A stretch of DNA of 43,574 nucleotides from an uncultured Christensenella sp. (GCA_949287685.1 CASEHF010000016.1:1-43574); one strand, 5' to 3'; shown: positions 17,487-26,364, counted from the stretch's first letter. A program made the numbers and translations. The notes: a model not told the origin generated them from the letters alone.

Positions 17487-18893
17487 TTACTTCGATAGCG
17501 AATCCCACTCGCGCTCTTGGGGCCCATGTTCCATAAAAATCACCCGCCCGCAGCAAGGGCTAAAATTGTGCTTGTCACTCAGTATCCAAATTAGATCTAC
17601 GACAGACCTTAAATCATCTCTCGGCATATATCCATAGCCATCGGTAAACACAATTTTGTTAACTATTTTGCCTTTTGAAAACGAGCGCACCGCCACATCA
17701 AGGTTGGTACCATTCCTCAATTTAGGAATTTGCAAATTATCTATATCTTTATTGCTTTTTATTTCGACAAATGATTTTGTCGCCTCACTCGCAAAAAAGC
17801 CGACCTTTAACTTCGAATTTTCGAGCAAGGGCTTTAACTGCTGCAAAAAACTCTTTAACTGCTCCGCCGATATGGAGCCTGAAATATCGAGCATAACTTC
17901 CGTTTCGGGAACTTCCTCCTCTTTCTCCTCATCCAATCTATATGCATAATTATTTTCAGCGATTGCCTTTCGGCGTGTCCATACAGCCTCATACTCATCA
18001 GTCTCAAAAGCCTTTTTTAGCGCCCATTTCCAATCAACTACTGGCTCAGCCGCCTCGACTTTTCCAAAAGGCTCGAGATTTATCTCCCCGCCACCCATAC
18101 TATAACTGTGCATATATTCCCGTGCATTCGCGCGCCGCGCCTCACGGTTTTCACGGAACATAGCGCTCTCATCAATTTCGACAGGGCTAGGCATTTGGTC
18201 CTGATTGCCGTGATAATGCTCTTTGATTTTTTGTATAATCGATTTCCGCTCACTGTCCGCTTGCGCATCTTTCCCTAACGCCTTTTCCCACAAATCGTGA
18301 CAGTCGGTGACATTCTTGTCATACGGCTCAGCATCATCTCCTGCTTGCTTAGCCTCGCTTGAGTCCGCATCTATAGCACTATCACCTACGCCGCCATTAG
18401 CGCCACCGCTCGCACTACCAAAGGAGCCCTGCTTGCCTTTATCAGCGTTATTCTTGGGATTTTGTTTGGCCTGTTGCTCGCTCAAGAGTTTTTCATAAAA
18501 GGCCTCAGCGCTATAATTAATTGCCTCGGGCATATTCACATAGCCCTTTTTGATTTTAAAGCCATCTTGCTCCAAATTTGCATTAATAATCGCATCAGTC
18601 GCGATATTCCACAATTTCATATCGCGCAATTTCCCGCTCGGGGTCTTTAGGCGGCGCATATGCTCAAATTTAATATGCAACATCTCGTGCGCCACAACAA
18701 ACAGTTTTTCCTCATCATCTAAGCTTTTAAAATATTCGGGGTCAAAATAAATAGTAGCGCCATCTGTCGCCGCCGTGTGCGATGGCAAATCTGTACTATA
18801 TTCAAACTTTGTGCTAGCGATTTGACTAGCGAACACGGGATAGCGTATAGATAAAATTTGTCGTATTCTTAAAAATTCATTTTCCTGTTCCAT
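17487..18893 (-). CDS. Metallopeptidase-VWA fusion protein (DUF2201/COG3864-like)
   Basis: The product has 468 residues and two domains. The N-terminal domain carries the zinc-peptidase motif HEMLH (69-73) within a VVAHEMLHIKFEH helix, as in the DUF2201 putative metallopeptidase family. The middle (~145-220) is an acidic, low-complexity linker. The C-terminal VWA domain has an intact metal-ion-dependent adhesion site: DISGS, the GTNLD threonine and an FTDG aspartate. Such proteins are usually encoded beside MoxR-type AAA ATPases and act with them in ATP-driven remodelling. Here the broken ATPase and a small Walker-B-like protein lie immediately upstream, the latter 13 bp away, so one operon is likely. 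The start follows AAAGGTG. Confidence 0.9.
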   Translation of the reverse strand: MEQENEFLRIRQILSIRYPVFASQIASTKFEYSTDLPSHTAATDGATIYFDPEYFKSLDDEEKLFVVAHEMLHIKFEHMRRLKTPSGKLRDMKLWNIATDAIINANLEQDGFKIKKGYVNMPEAINYSAEAFYEKLLSEQQAKQNPKNNADKGKQGSFGSASGGANGGVGDSAIDADSSEAKQAGDDAEPYDKNVTDCHDLWEKALGKDAQADSERKSIIQKIKEHYHGNQDQMPSPVEIDESAMFRENREARRANAREYMHSYSMGGGEINLEPFGKVEAAEPVVDWKWALKKAFETDEYEAVWTRRKAIAENNYAYRLDEEKEEEVPETEVMLDISGSISAEQLKSFLQQLKPLLENSKLKVGFFASEATKSFVEIKSNKDIDNLQIPKLRNGTNLDVAVRSFSKGKIVNKIVFTDGYGYMPRDDLRSVVDLIWILSDKHNFSPCCGRVIFMEHGPQEREWDSLSK

Positions 18894-18906
18894 TTAACAT
18901 TCACCT

Positions 18907-19290
18907 TTAAAACGCTGTTATTGCTAAATTATATAAATCAGGATTAATGGTCTTTAACATATCTACATTACTGATTGTAAACACAATAATGCAGTTTTGC
19001 GGGAGAGTCATCCCACGATACTCTCTATCCTTTACCAAGCCATATAACTTTTCCTGTAATTCAGGTGTCGCACAATCCAAATCTCTAAGTAATAGGTATA
19101 GATACTCATCTTTTTTACTCTTTTGATTAAGTTTGTACGACATTAAAAACTCATCAAATACAAGGCTCGTGTCATTAGATAGTTTAATAGCAACAGTATT
19201 AGTGGCAGGAAATTCACCACTATTTTCATCCATAACTATACAACAAAGCGCCTTTGTATTCCTACACAAATCAATTAAATCTTTATTCAT
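18907..19290 (-). CDS. Small protein resembling a Walker-B/sensor-1 half of a MoxR ATPase
   Basis: The product has 127 residues and a clear AAGGGGT ribosome site 5 bp before its ATG. Its C-terminal half reads like the middle of a MoxR-type AAA domain: a hydrophobic strand ending in D-L-D (YLLLRDLD), then PELQEKLYGLVKDREYRG, LPQNC and IIVFTISN at the sensor-1 position. There is no Walker A, so it should not bind ATP alone. It could be a regulatory subunit inserting into the ATPase ring or a decayed paralogue; both are inference. It sits between the broken AAA gene and the metallopeptidase-VWA gene, 13 bp before the latter. Confidence 0.7.
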   Translation of the reverse strand: MNKDLIDLCRNTKALCCIVMDENSGEFPATNTVAIKLSNDTSLVFDEFLMSYKLNQKSKKDEYLYLLLRDLDCATPELQEKLYGLVKDREYRGMTLPQNCIIVFTISNVDMLKTINPDLYNLAITAF

Positions 19291-19430
19291 ACTTACCCCT
19301 TAATTTTTTTATTGTTTCGCAAGAGGCTTTTAGTCTACCACCTCTTAAACGGAAACTAGACTTTTTTAAATAACTATATATGCGACTTCGTTCTCCACAA
19401 ACACGCCTATATTATTTTCCTAATCGCAAG

Positions 19431-21679
19431 TTATCTAAACTTCCATTTTGTGTCAAATGCATTCATGCTCTCGAGTTCCGCAATCATTTCAATACGCCTA
19501 TCATCATTACCAGCCCAATACGAATCATAGATTTGCAAGTACTCAGGCGAGCAGTATTCTTTTACAAACTTTCTACAAGCCTTAATTTCAGTCTCATCCG
19601 CTGTTAGTAATCCCGACATAACACTAAATTTCTCATTGATATCCGTGGGCAAGTCCTCATCTTTATAATTGTGCTTTACGACATCCTGTACAGATAATGT
19701 AGGGCTATTATAAAACGCAAAAAATTCCCTTGCCCATTCTGTGCGTAATTTAGAATTAATGGTCGTACTCAGTAAACTCTCGACATTTTTACCTATAAAT
19801 TTGCCGTTCGATAAATCTTCCTCAAAGTTGTATAACATCTTAGATAACGCTGCCCATCCGCGAGGGTCATTAGTGCGCCCACGGCAACCATTTTGATCGG
19901 TATGTGCCTCACCAACCTCGGGTTTTTCATAAAAATATGAGATCTCCCTCTTATCAGTCGAATGATACTTTGTCACTATATAACTAATCACTGTTGGGTG
20001 GAGTTTATTTGGAATGGCGTAATCAACTAGCCACTCTTGCACTTTAGGCTCCATATCGTATATGTGGTCAAAACGCTTCTCCAATGGCTCGACCAGGTCC
20101 TCAGCAATACTCGAGTATTTGGCAACTTCAGCCCGTGGCCCATTTCCACCATTTTATTGAGTACCAAACTATACACGAGCGACTGCACGGCAGGTTTTAC
20201 ATTTAGCAACTCATCGAGTAAAATCACGGTTTTCTTATCTGCGTTTTTCGAGCGTTCGTAGATAATATCTGCTAGTTCAAAAATATTTTGAATGTTCTCC
20301 TTTATCGCCTGGCGCTCCTCCTCATTAGCACACGCCAAAATCGCCTCTTTTGCAAAATCTGGCGGAATTGATTGCCCTGTTTGCAAGTTTAGCGACCCCA
20401 CCACCTTTTCGGGAAACATATTATTAGTCAGTTTTATATATATCAAATCTGGATATAGAGTCTTTATCCTCTCCGTTTTCCCAATTCCCGATGGTCCGCG
20501 CAATAATACCGATTCCCCAGCATCAATCCAACTCTTAATTATCTCGGTATCGGTCATCAACCTGCGAGACTCTTCCGGAGTCTTGTCTGGATTTAGTTGC
20601 GAAAGTCGTGTTTTCATAATTTTTCCTCCCTCTTCTTTTTGTTGTGTATATTGTTTAGTGAGTGCATTGTAATCGAAAAACGCCTCATCAATAAACCCCT
20701 GCCCTTTAAAATTATAATTAATATCATTTTTACGGCTGGGGTCACCATTACCCTTTTCTAACTGTTCTTGTAAATCATACCCATTCAAAATTGCGCGCAA
20801 CAAACTATTTTGCCAAAGATTATCATATTTGTTTTTTCCATCCAGCCCATATGGGATATTCCCCAAAATTGAACTTTCACAACTTAGATCAATTACTTCT
20901 GCTGTCCCTGAGCCCAATGGATTAATATTTTTTGGCAATTCATCCCAATTCCTAATCACCCATCTAATCGGCTGAACTTTTGCCCAACAAGGGCTACCAT
21001 CATCTAATAACTCTCTACCATTTTTGAACTCGTATGCGTTGTTATGGCGTAAATTTTTAACTAAAACACGCACATACCGTTCCCCTTCAAAAACAAATTC
21101 AGGATTGCGTACAAGTTTATAGTCTTTCCCCATATACCCAATATACGATTTACCTGTAGGCTGCAACGCGTTCATTTGATACAACTGCTCTAATTGGTAC
21201 GAATTTTCCGCTCTATCCTGTGGATAACATCCAAATTCTATTACTGCATATTCAAACTTTGAAATTTGCTCAGTCTTTAATCTATCATCATAAACCTTCT
21301 CTAACTTATATTCAGGAAATTTCCCTATTCCATCTGGAATTGCCTCCAACTTAATACAGGTACTAATTCTAATTCCATATGCATCTGAAAGGCAGGTATT
21401 GTGATACCTCCAATCACTCTCACCATTTTGAATGGTCAGTTGGTATAATGGCTCATCAGTATTACAACCATTCATCATACTATAGTCTGTCGCTTCCATG
21501 CGCTCTGTAGCCACAACCGGCACACCGATGTGGTCAATGCATTTATATTCAGTGTCTTTCCTTCGAAAATGTGTCCATCCAAGCACATCGACTCTATTCC
21601 GAAATTGTTGACTATTTTCCTGTTTATTTTTATCACCTTTATTTTGTTTTTTAGGTAATAACTCCTTTAGTTTAGACAT
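19431..21679 (-). pseudogene. MoxR-type AAA ATPase fused to an N-terminal domain, frameshifted
   Basis: Two overlapping frames form one gene. The first (from ATG 21679; GTG at 21691 is possible) has an N-terminal ~350-residue domain with EFGCYPQ, RNPEFVFEGERYVRVLVK and VQPIRWVI words, as seen in clostridial proteins of unknown role. A MoxR AAA domain follows, with Walker A GPSGIGKT and Walker B VILLDELLN, up to LPNTRV near 20117. The second frame then continues the family sequence from KYSSIAEDLVEPLEKRFDH, starting about 20119, to the stop at 19431. The sensor-1 strand expected between the two (hydrophobic run ending A-G-N) is missing. The break lies in the palindrome AATACTCGAGTATT, so a deletion between short repeats or a collapsed assembly repeat is likely. 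Confidence 0.8.
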
Positions 21680-21755
21680 TAATCCATACACTCCTATATC
21701 ACTCTTATAAGCTTATTATATCACTTTTTTCACTTTTTGTAAATACTTTAAAATA

Positions 21756-21780
21756 ATAAAAAAGAGCGGAAAATGCTCAA
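21756..21780 (-). terminator. Terminator region upstream of the AAA gene boundary
   Basis: On the minus strand GAGC (21778-21775) and GCTC (21767-21764) form a small hairpin followed by a run of six to eight T bases. It lies just after the stop of the gene 21788-22354 and isolates it from the AAA gene. Confidence 0.65.
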
Positions 21781-21787
21781 TGATTCG

Positions 21788-22354
21788 TTATTTTTCATCA
21801 TTATCGCGCTTGGATAAATGAAATTCTCTGCGCGGCTTGAATTCGTATAACGGGACACTTTCGGTAAACATCACTAAATACTCGTACCCAGGGCAGTACG
21901 CATTTGCCCTAAATATGCGCTTGTCTTTTTGATAAAACGCCAACCCAAACGAGCCGTTTATCTCGCGCTTTTCAGTGATGTTTTCGAGTTTGAAAAGCCG
22001 CCTACCCCGTAGGTTAAATACCGTGACATTTTCGCCCCTCATCTCGACCCGCCAATACATCATATAAATCATAATCACCACAAATATTGCCGCCAGTACC
22101 GCAAAAATCACATAGGTGGCAGGATGTACGCTAACAGTCCAAAAGGTAGAAAGTGCAACAATCACAAACATTGATACAATGTACCCTACAAATGCAAAAA
22201 TAATGTACCACAGGGGCATTTTCACCAAAAACTGCACGGGTGTCTGTCGGCGAGAATTTAATAGCACCGCGCGTATATAAAAGCCCAGCAACACCCCGAG
22301 TCCGAGTGTCAATACGCAGAAAACGACTGTTAAAATGATACCGAGTTCCTCCAT
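21788..22354 (-). CDS. Membrane protein with cytosolic beta-rich domain
   Basis: The product has 188 residues from the ATG at 22354, which follows AAGGAG with 5 bp spacing; 12 more upstream residues lack a site. Three hydrophobic segments are visible at about residues 5-27, 48-70 and 77-100. A C-terminal soluble part follows (WRVEMRGENVTVFNLRGRR, then short strands), reminiscent of small PH-like domains in Bacillota membrane proteins. The function is unknown. It ends at its own hairpin terminator and is probably a single-gene unit. Confidence 0.8.
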   Translation of the reverse strand: MEELGIILTVVFCVLTLGLGVLLGFYIRAVLLNSRRQTPVQFLVKMPLWYIIFAFVGYIVSMFVIVALSTFWTVSVHPATYVIFAVLAAIFVVIMIYMMYWRVEMRGENVTVFNLRGRRLFKLENITEKREINGSFGLAFYQKDKRIFRANAYCPGYEYLVMFTESVPLYEFKPRREFHLSKRDNDEK

Positions 22355-22433
22355 AATCGCTCCTTGTTTTTTGTACATTATAGCACACAACGCAATTTTT
22401 TCAAAATAAAACCCGAAAAAACTCCTAGAATAC

Positions 22434-22462
22434 TTGAAAAAATTGAGAAATAATTATATAAT
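22434..22462 (+). promoter_or_regulatory. tRNA-Arg promoter
   Basis: TTGAAA (22434-22439) and TATAAT (22457-22462) are 17 bp apart. The first tRNA base (G, 22469) is the seventh base after the -10, exactly where transcription would start. Confidence 0.65.
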
Positions 22463-22468
22463 AACATC

Positions 22469-22543
22469 GCGCCCATAGTGTAACGGATAACACGAAAGTT
22501 TCCGGAACTTTTAATGAGAGTTCGATTCTCTCTGGGCGTACCA
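22469..22543 (+). tRNA. tRNA-Arg(CCG)
   Basis: A full cloverleaf folds: acceptor GCGCCCA/TGGGCGT (first pair G-T), D stem GTGT/ACAC, anticodon stem AAAGT/ACTTT with loop TTCCGGA (anticodon CCG, codon CGG), T arm GAGAG-TTCGATT-CTCTC, discriminator A and encoded CCA. Its own promoter and terminator make it a single-gene unit. Confidence 0.95.
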
Positions 22544-22547
22544 CTAA

Positions 22548-22576
22548 ACTGCACCTAATTTAGGGGCAGTTTTTTA
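22548..22576 (+). terminator. tRNA-Arg terminator
   Basis: ACTGC (22548-22552) pairs with GCAGT (22566-22570), with an inner CCTAA/TTAGG stem, followed by six T bases. It starts 4 bp after the tRNA 3' end. Confidence 0.85.
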
Positions 22577-22591
22577 ATTTACAACGGCCCC

Positions 22592-22692
22592 AAAAACAAA
22601 AAATAGCAAAAAACACAATTTTTTACTATTTTTTATCATTTTTCTCGATTTTTTTACTATTTTTCGCAATTTTACACAAATTTTGCTATTTT
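22592..22692 (+). other. Helically phased A/T-tracts (predicted curved DNA)
   Basis: Three A-tracts (centres ~22594, 22600, 22610) are followed by T-tracts centred at ~22621, 22631, 22641, 22652, 22662, 22671, 22682 and 22690. Spacing is mostly 9.5-11 bp. The tract separates the tRNA terminator from the stop of 22710-24647. Confidence 0.75.
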
Positions 22693-22709
22693 ACGCGGTA
22701 ATCTAACAA

Positions 22710-24647
22710 TTACATATTGCGGAAAAATTCCTCAATTTCCTTTGCGGGTGCGTTTCTGCTAGCGCGCAACTCTTGTTTGTACTTTTTAGTACGCTCACGG
22801 ATTTCTCTAGTTTGTTTGTCTGCTTGTGCCTTTAACTCTGCCTTTTTCTCGCTTAATTTCGCGTTATACAATTCGTACCCCGCGCTCAAATCATCGATTT
22901 TCTTTTTCTCCTCGGGGCTCAAATCCTCGTAGCGGTCAATCGCGCGCTGGACATATGCTTTGACCTTGCGAATGTATTTATAGTTGTCTGCATCATGTAG
23001 CAACTTAAATTGCTCCTCGTGAGTCATATTAGCAAATTGCGCACGCATTTCATCGGTCGTTTTTGAATCGTTTAAGTACTCTTGTTTAATTTGAGTATAT
23101 AGCCAACCGCTGATGTCAACAGGCTTTCGCCCAGGTTTGCCCTTTTCACGCGTAGGCGCCTTTTGTTTTACAGTCTCCTCTGCGCGTTTCTTAAATTCCT
23201 CCTCGGTGGTATTTGTGTCTATCGACTCTAGTATTTCAACCACATCCTCTAGGAGTTTTTCTCTACCAGGCGCCTCCTCATCCTTAGGCTCTAAAATATT
23301 CGCCTTTTCTGGCTCTGAGCCCAATGGCTCTGCTGGCTTCACTTCAGGCTCTAGGTCAACCGACTCCGCCGCCTCAGGCTCCGCATTATTCGGCAAAGTC
23401 TCGGTAGGCTGTGGCGCGGTAGCCTCGACAATAGATTCCTCTATAATAGGCGCCTTTTTAGCAGGAGCCGCCTCGGGAGCGGGCTCCACTCGAGCGGGCT
23501 TAGGCTCAATCTCGCCTTTTGGCGCCTCGTGTGACTCAACTTGTGGTGACTGCCCCCACGCGATTTTGCCATTATTAAAGCCCACATTGTACGCCCTAAA
23601 GTACTTTTCGATATTGCCGATATTGCTAATATCGTGACCATACGCGTATAGGAGCAGATAGCACGCAAAAGCGGTATCTACTGGCTGAATCGAAATAGAG
23701 TCTTGCAGCACGCCATAGTCGATTTCGCTAGGCTGCTCACAATATACTAGGCAGTCTAGCAAAACTTTTAGTTCAGGGTCACTTACTTGAGCAGCAAGCA
23801 TTTGCGGATTGGTGTGCTTTGCGTACATATTCTCGCGCATCGTATTTAAGAAAGCACAAGTTAAATTTAACTTTTTTGGCACAAAATCGCTCTCACCGTT
23901 GTGCCTGTTTAATTCAATATTTTGGTCGATGAAACTGTTATACATTTTTTCGATATTCTTTGCCACTGCCATATTTTTGAGTTCCATCTGCCCACTCTTG
24001 ATGTTTTTGTGTCTGTCTAGGTTGTATTTATCAGTGTCCGTTAAAGGTTCGCCCGCACGCTCCTTTGCTGCGCACGCAGCCGCCACTGCCCCCGCACCCA
24101 TATCGATGCCGTGAATGCTTGGTAAAATGCTATATATAAATGAGGAACCGAGTTGTCTAGTGTCGTAATTTGTCTCGCTACCAGCGGGAAAAGTCGAGGC
24201 AAACGAGTAGTTTAAAAACGCAGACAAGCGCATTTTTATGCTTTTCTCGAGATTTTCGAAATTTTCCTCGTAGTTATTACGAAGTTCGTACTCCAACTCC
24301 AACAAATCACGCAAGGCGTTCTGGCGCCCCGATTTTATGAACACGAAAAGCTCTTTTTTATCGAGTTCGGCAATTTGATAACAAAAGTCCGCAATCTTAT
24401 CGATAGCTTTTTGCCTAACCTGTTCATCAGCGCTTTGCCCTAGCACTTCAGTTGCTAAATTTTGAATGTTTAGGTATTCGCGGACTAGCACCTCCGCATC
24501 TACCTGATACTTTTTACAATACTTATCTACGAGTATTCCATAACCTGAGTCGTGCTCAGTTCTAGAGATTCCCATTGTCTCCATAATGTATTTTCTGGCT
24601 TTACCCATTTCGAGAAACATTACTTTATCTGAGGGCCTACTTGACAT
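22710..24647 (-). CDS. Uncharacterised large cytosolic protein with an AT-hook-like motif
   Basis: I do not recognise this 645-residue protein. It has no signal peptide or membrane segment. Residues 1-~360 are helical and soluble. A Pro/Glu/Ala-rich, probably disordered linker follows (~370-490). The C-terminal ~140 residues are charged and helical, with a coiled-coil-like end (LSEKKAELKAQADKQTREIRERTKKYK). A basic GKPGRKP motif near residue 510 resembles a single AT-hook core. The gene has its own promoter at 24680-24708. It is divergent from 24898-25641, and a nested palindrome sits between the two promoters. Confidence 0.8.
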   Translation of the reverse strand: MSSRPSDKVMFLEMGKARKYIMETMGISRTEHDSGYGILVDKYCKKYQVDAEVLVREYLNIQNLATEVLGQSADEQVRQKAIDKIADFCYQIAELDKKELFVFIKSGRQNALRDLLELEYELRNNYEENFENLEKSIKMRLSAFLNYSFASTFPAGSETNYDTRQLGSSFIYSILPSIHGIDMGAGAVAAACAAKERAGEPLTDTDKYNLDRHKNIKSGQMELKNMAVAKNIEKMYNSFIDQNIELNRHNGESDFVPKKLNLTCAFLNTMRENMYAKHTNPQMLAAQVSDPELKVLLDCLVYCEQPSEIDYGVLQDSISIQPVDTAFACYLLLYAYGHDISNIGNIEKYFRAYNVGFNNGKIAWGQSPQVESHEAPKGEIEPKPARVEPAPEAAPAKKAPIIEESIVEATAPQPTETLPNNAEPEAAESVDLEPEVKPAEPLGSEPEKANILEPKDEEAPGREKLLEDVVEILESIDTNTTEEEFKKRAEETVKQKAPTREKGKPGRKPVDISGWLYTQIKQEYLNDSKTTDEMRAQFANMTHEEQFKLLHDADNYKYIRKVKAYVQRAIDRYEDLSPEEKKKIDDLSAGYELYNAKLSEKKAELKAQADKQTREIRERTKKYKQELRASRNAPAKEIEEFFRNM

Positions 24648-24679
24648 TTTTCATACCATCCTTTTTCTTTTATGGTTTT

Positions 24680-24708
24680 ATTTTATCATATTTATTATAT
24701 CAAGTCAA
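24680..24708 (-). promoter_or_regulatory. Promoter of 22710-24647
   Basis: On the minus strand TTGACT (24708-24703) and TAAAAT (24685-24680) are separated by 17 bp, 33 bp before the ATG. Confidence 0.65.
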
Positions 24709-24740
24709 TATAAAATTTTGCAAAAAACGCCACAACTAAC

Positions 24741-24795
24741 GGGGTTTTGCGGTACTATGCATAGTATTATGCAAAATTTTTCAACGAAAAACCCC
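24741..24795. promoter_or_regulatory. Nested palindrome between divergent promoters
   Basis: The outer arms GGGGTTTT (24741-24748) and AAAACCCC (24788-24795) enclose a perfect 14-bp palindrome TACTATGCATAGTA (24753-24766). TTTTGC (24745-24750) can instead pair with GCAAAA (24771-24776). A T-run follows the right arm on the plus strand. The position between two divergent -35 elements suggests an operator shared by both genes. Confidence 0.5.
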
Positions 24796-24839
24796 ATTTT
24801 TTAAGTAAAGCCGAATACTACAAAAGCCGTAAAATCACC

Positions 24840-24867
24840 TTGACAAAATCGCAATTTGTGGTACAAT
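24840..24867 (+). promoter_or_regulatory. Promoter of 24898-25641
   Basis: TTGACA (24840-24845) and TACAAT (24862-24867) are 16 bp apart, 30 bp before the ATG. The -10 context GGTACAAT recurs at 31510-31517. Confidence 0.7.
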
Positions 24868-24897
24868 TAGCATATAAAAATAAAAGAGAGTGATATT

Positions 24898-25641
24898 ATG
24901 GAAAATTCAAATCAAATACCAGCACCAGTTAAACAAAAGTTTAACGAACTTTTTGAAACAGCGCACGCACACACACTAGAGTTGTTAAAAAACATCATTG
25001 CCTACGAAAAGAATATGACCAACCTAGTGACTGCAGAATTAAACGACAAAATGCAAGAGGCAATTTTTTCGGCAAAAAACGAAATCGAGTTTGCCACTTT
25101 TGCAGGCATTCCGCTAGAGCGTATGTCGACACTTGCGCAAAGTTTGTACGCCGACCCCAGCCTCTCGCCCCAAAAGGAATTTAAAATCACCAGCAAAGAG
25201 AGTGTTGTCCGCACACACGACATCTATGTAAATGACAACACGAAATTTGTCGTAAAAGAGGTCGAGGTGGAGGATGGTATTGCTGAAATATTTATGCCCG
25301 AGGAAGCGCCAAACACCGCAGCACCAGTAGCCGATGAGGGGGAGATTTTTGTGTCCGCTAGCGCCCAAGCCACCCCTACACCCCCATCGCCCACTACCAC
25401 AGATAAATTAGGCACCGACACTACGCTCATTCCCGCAGAGCGCAAGCCTCACTCTAACAAGCGCCGCGAATGGATACCGCTCGTGTCTATGCTCGTAGAG
25501 GATGAATGTGAAATCAAAATCGAAGTTGCGCGCCTTACCGAACTCGATAGCAAGCGCCTAGCAAAAGCAGCGATAGAAAAAGCATTAGAAAAAGAGCAAG
25601 AAAAAACCCAACCTCAAGACTATTTTTACAACTTGAGTTAA
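24898..25641 (+). CDS. Uncharacterised protein with Pro/Thr-rich linker
   Basis: I do not recognise this 247-residue soluble protein. Residues 1-~80 are helical (KQKFNELFETAHAHTLELLKNIIAYEKNM and following). The middle (~135-180) is Ala/Pro/Thr-rich and probably flexible. The end is charged and helical (LAKAAIEKALEKEQEKTQ). The start has GAGAGTG upstream and a strong promoter. It diverges from 22710-24647. The two proteins share the plan of helical ends and a Pro/Ala-rich centre, so co-regulation is plausible, but sequence relatedness is not evident. Confidence 0.8.
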   Translation: MENSNQIPAPVKQKFNELFETAHAHTLELLKNIIAYEKNMTNLVTAELNDKMQEAIFSAKNEIEFATFAGIPLERMSTLAQSLYADPSLSPQKEFKITSKESVVRTHDIYVNDNTKFVVKEVEVEDGIAEIFMPEEAPNTAAPVADEGEIFVSASAQATPTPPSPTTTDKLGTDTTLIPAERKPHSNKRREWIPLVSMLVEDECEIKIEVARLTELDSKRLAKAAIEKALEKEQEKTQPQDYFYNLS

Positions 25642-25659
25642 TTGTTTTTGACCCAAAAC

Positions 25660-26090
25660 GAAATAGATGCAGTGCGTAGCCACAGTGTGAAGGCGGTGCG
25701 TAGCCGCACACGCGATAGATACATATTAAATAAGGCTACACACTTATTTTCAAGCGGAATAGATTCTTCGTCTCAGGCTCCGTAAGCAGGGCTCAGAATG
25801 ACAGTACTCTAAATGTATTAAGAAATTCGACAGACTACTTTTCTCAAGTTGGTTCAAAGTGCGCAGTTGTGTTTTTAAAAAACTAATAATATGTTGTCAT
25901 CCTGAGTGTCGACCCGCGCAAGCCTTTAGACGAAGGATCCATTCCGCTTGAAAACATTCAAATTTACCGCAAACAATTACCCAAAGCGCGTAATCTTATT
26001 TACATTATATCGGGTGTGCGCCTTCGCACCGCATCTATTCCTCTTAAAAACACACTGCCCACGCACCGAGGTCGACACTTAGGATATCAC
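25660..26090. repeat. Intergenic repeat cluster 4
   Basis: No gene is seen in 25642-26364. The main part is a 198-bp inverted arrangement, AAGCGGAAT (25752-25760) to ATTCCGCTT (25941-25949), enclosing a GTCATCCTGAG...GAAGGATCC hairpin unit (25896-25940) and an inverted partial copy at 25770-25802. A reversed ~90 bp unit with a GTGCG-CCTT-CGCAC hairpin lies at about 25950-26040. The compact CTTCCCG hairpin is absent. Phased tracts follow at 26144-26252. Confidence 0.75.
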
Positions 26091-26143
26091 TAAATTATAG
26101 CGGCATATTAGGTGGGCATTAATTTATAGTAAAAAAATCGCGA

Positions 26144-26252
26144 TTTTTTTTGTATTTTTCGCGATTTTTTTACTTTTTTAAACTATTTAATTACTATTTT
26201 AAATATTTTTTGTATTTTAAAACAAATTTTTTGTTTTTTAGTCATTATTTTT
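26144..26252 (+). other. Helically phased T-tracts (predicted curved DNA)
   Basis: T-tracts centre near 26147, 26157, 26168, 26176, 26187, 26198, 26208, 26216, 26229, 26236 and 26250, most 8-11 bp apart. They lie downstream of the stop of the minus-strand gene 26365-28254. Confidence 0.6.
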
Positions 26253-26364
26253 AGCTATAAACTGTTATGTTTTTAGTTTCTAACTGTGCCCGCAGTTAGA
26301 TTTTTTTGTGGAGGGTGCTTTTTTCCTATTTTTATTCCTATTTTTTCGAGATTAATACTCTATT

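Noticed and set aside
19431..20084. Separate 217-residue gene with its own start
   Set aside because: Its first residues continue the AAA family sequence of the overlapping frame, so it is the shifted 3' part of one gene.
20095..20140. Programmed ribosomal frameshift in the AAA gene
   Set aside because: No slippery heptamer or downstream structure is evident, and conserved residues are missing at the junction, which a frameshift would not explain.
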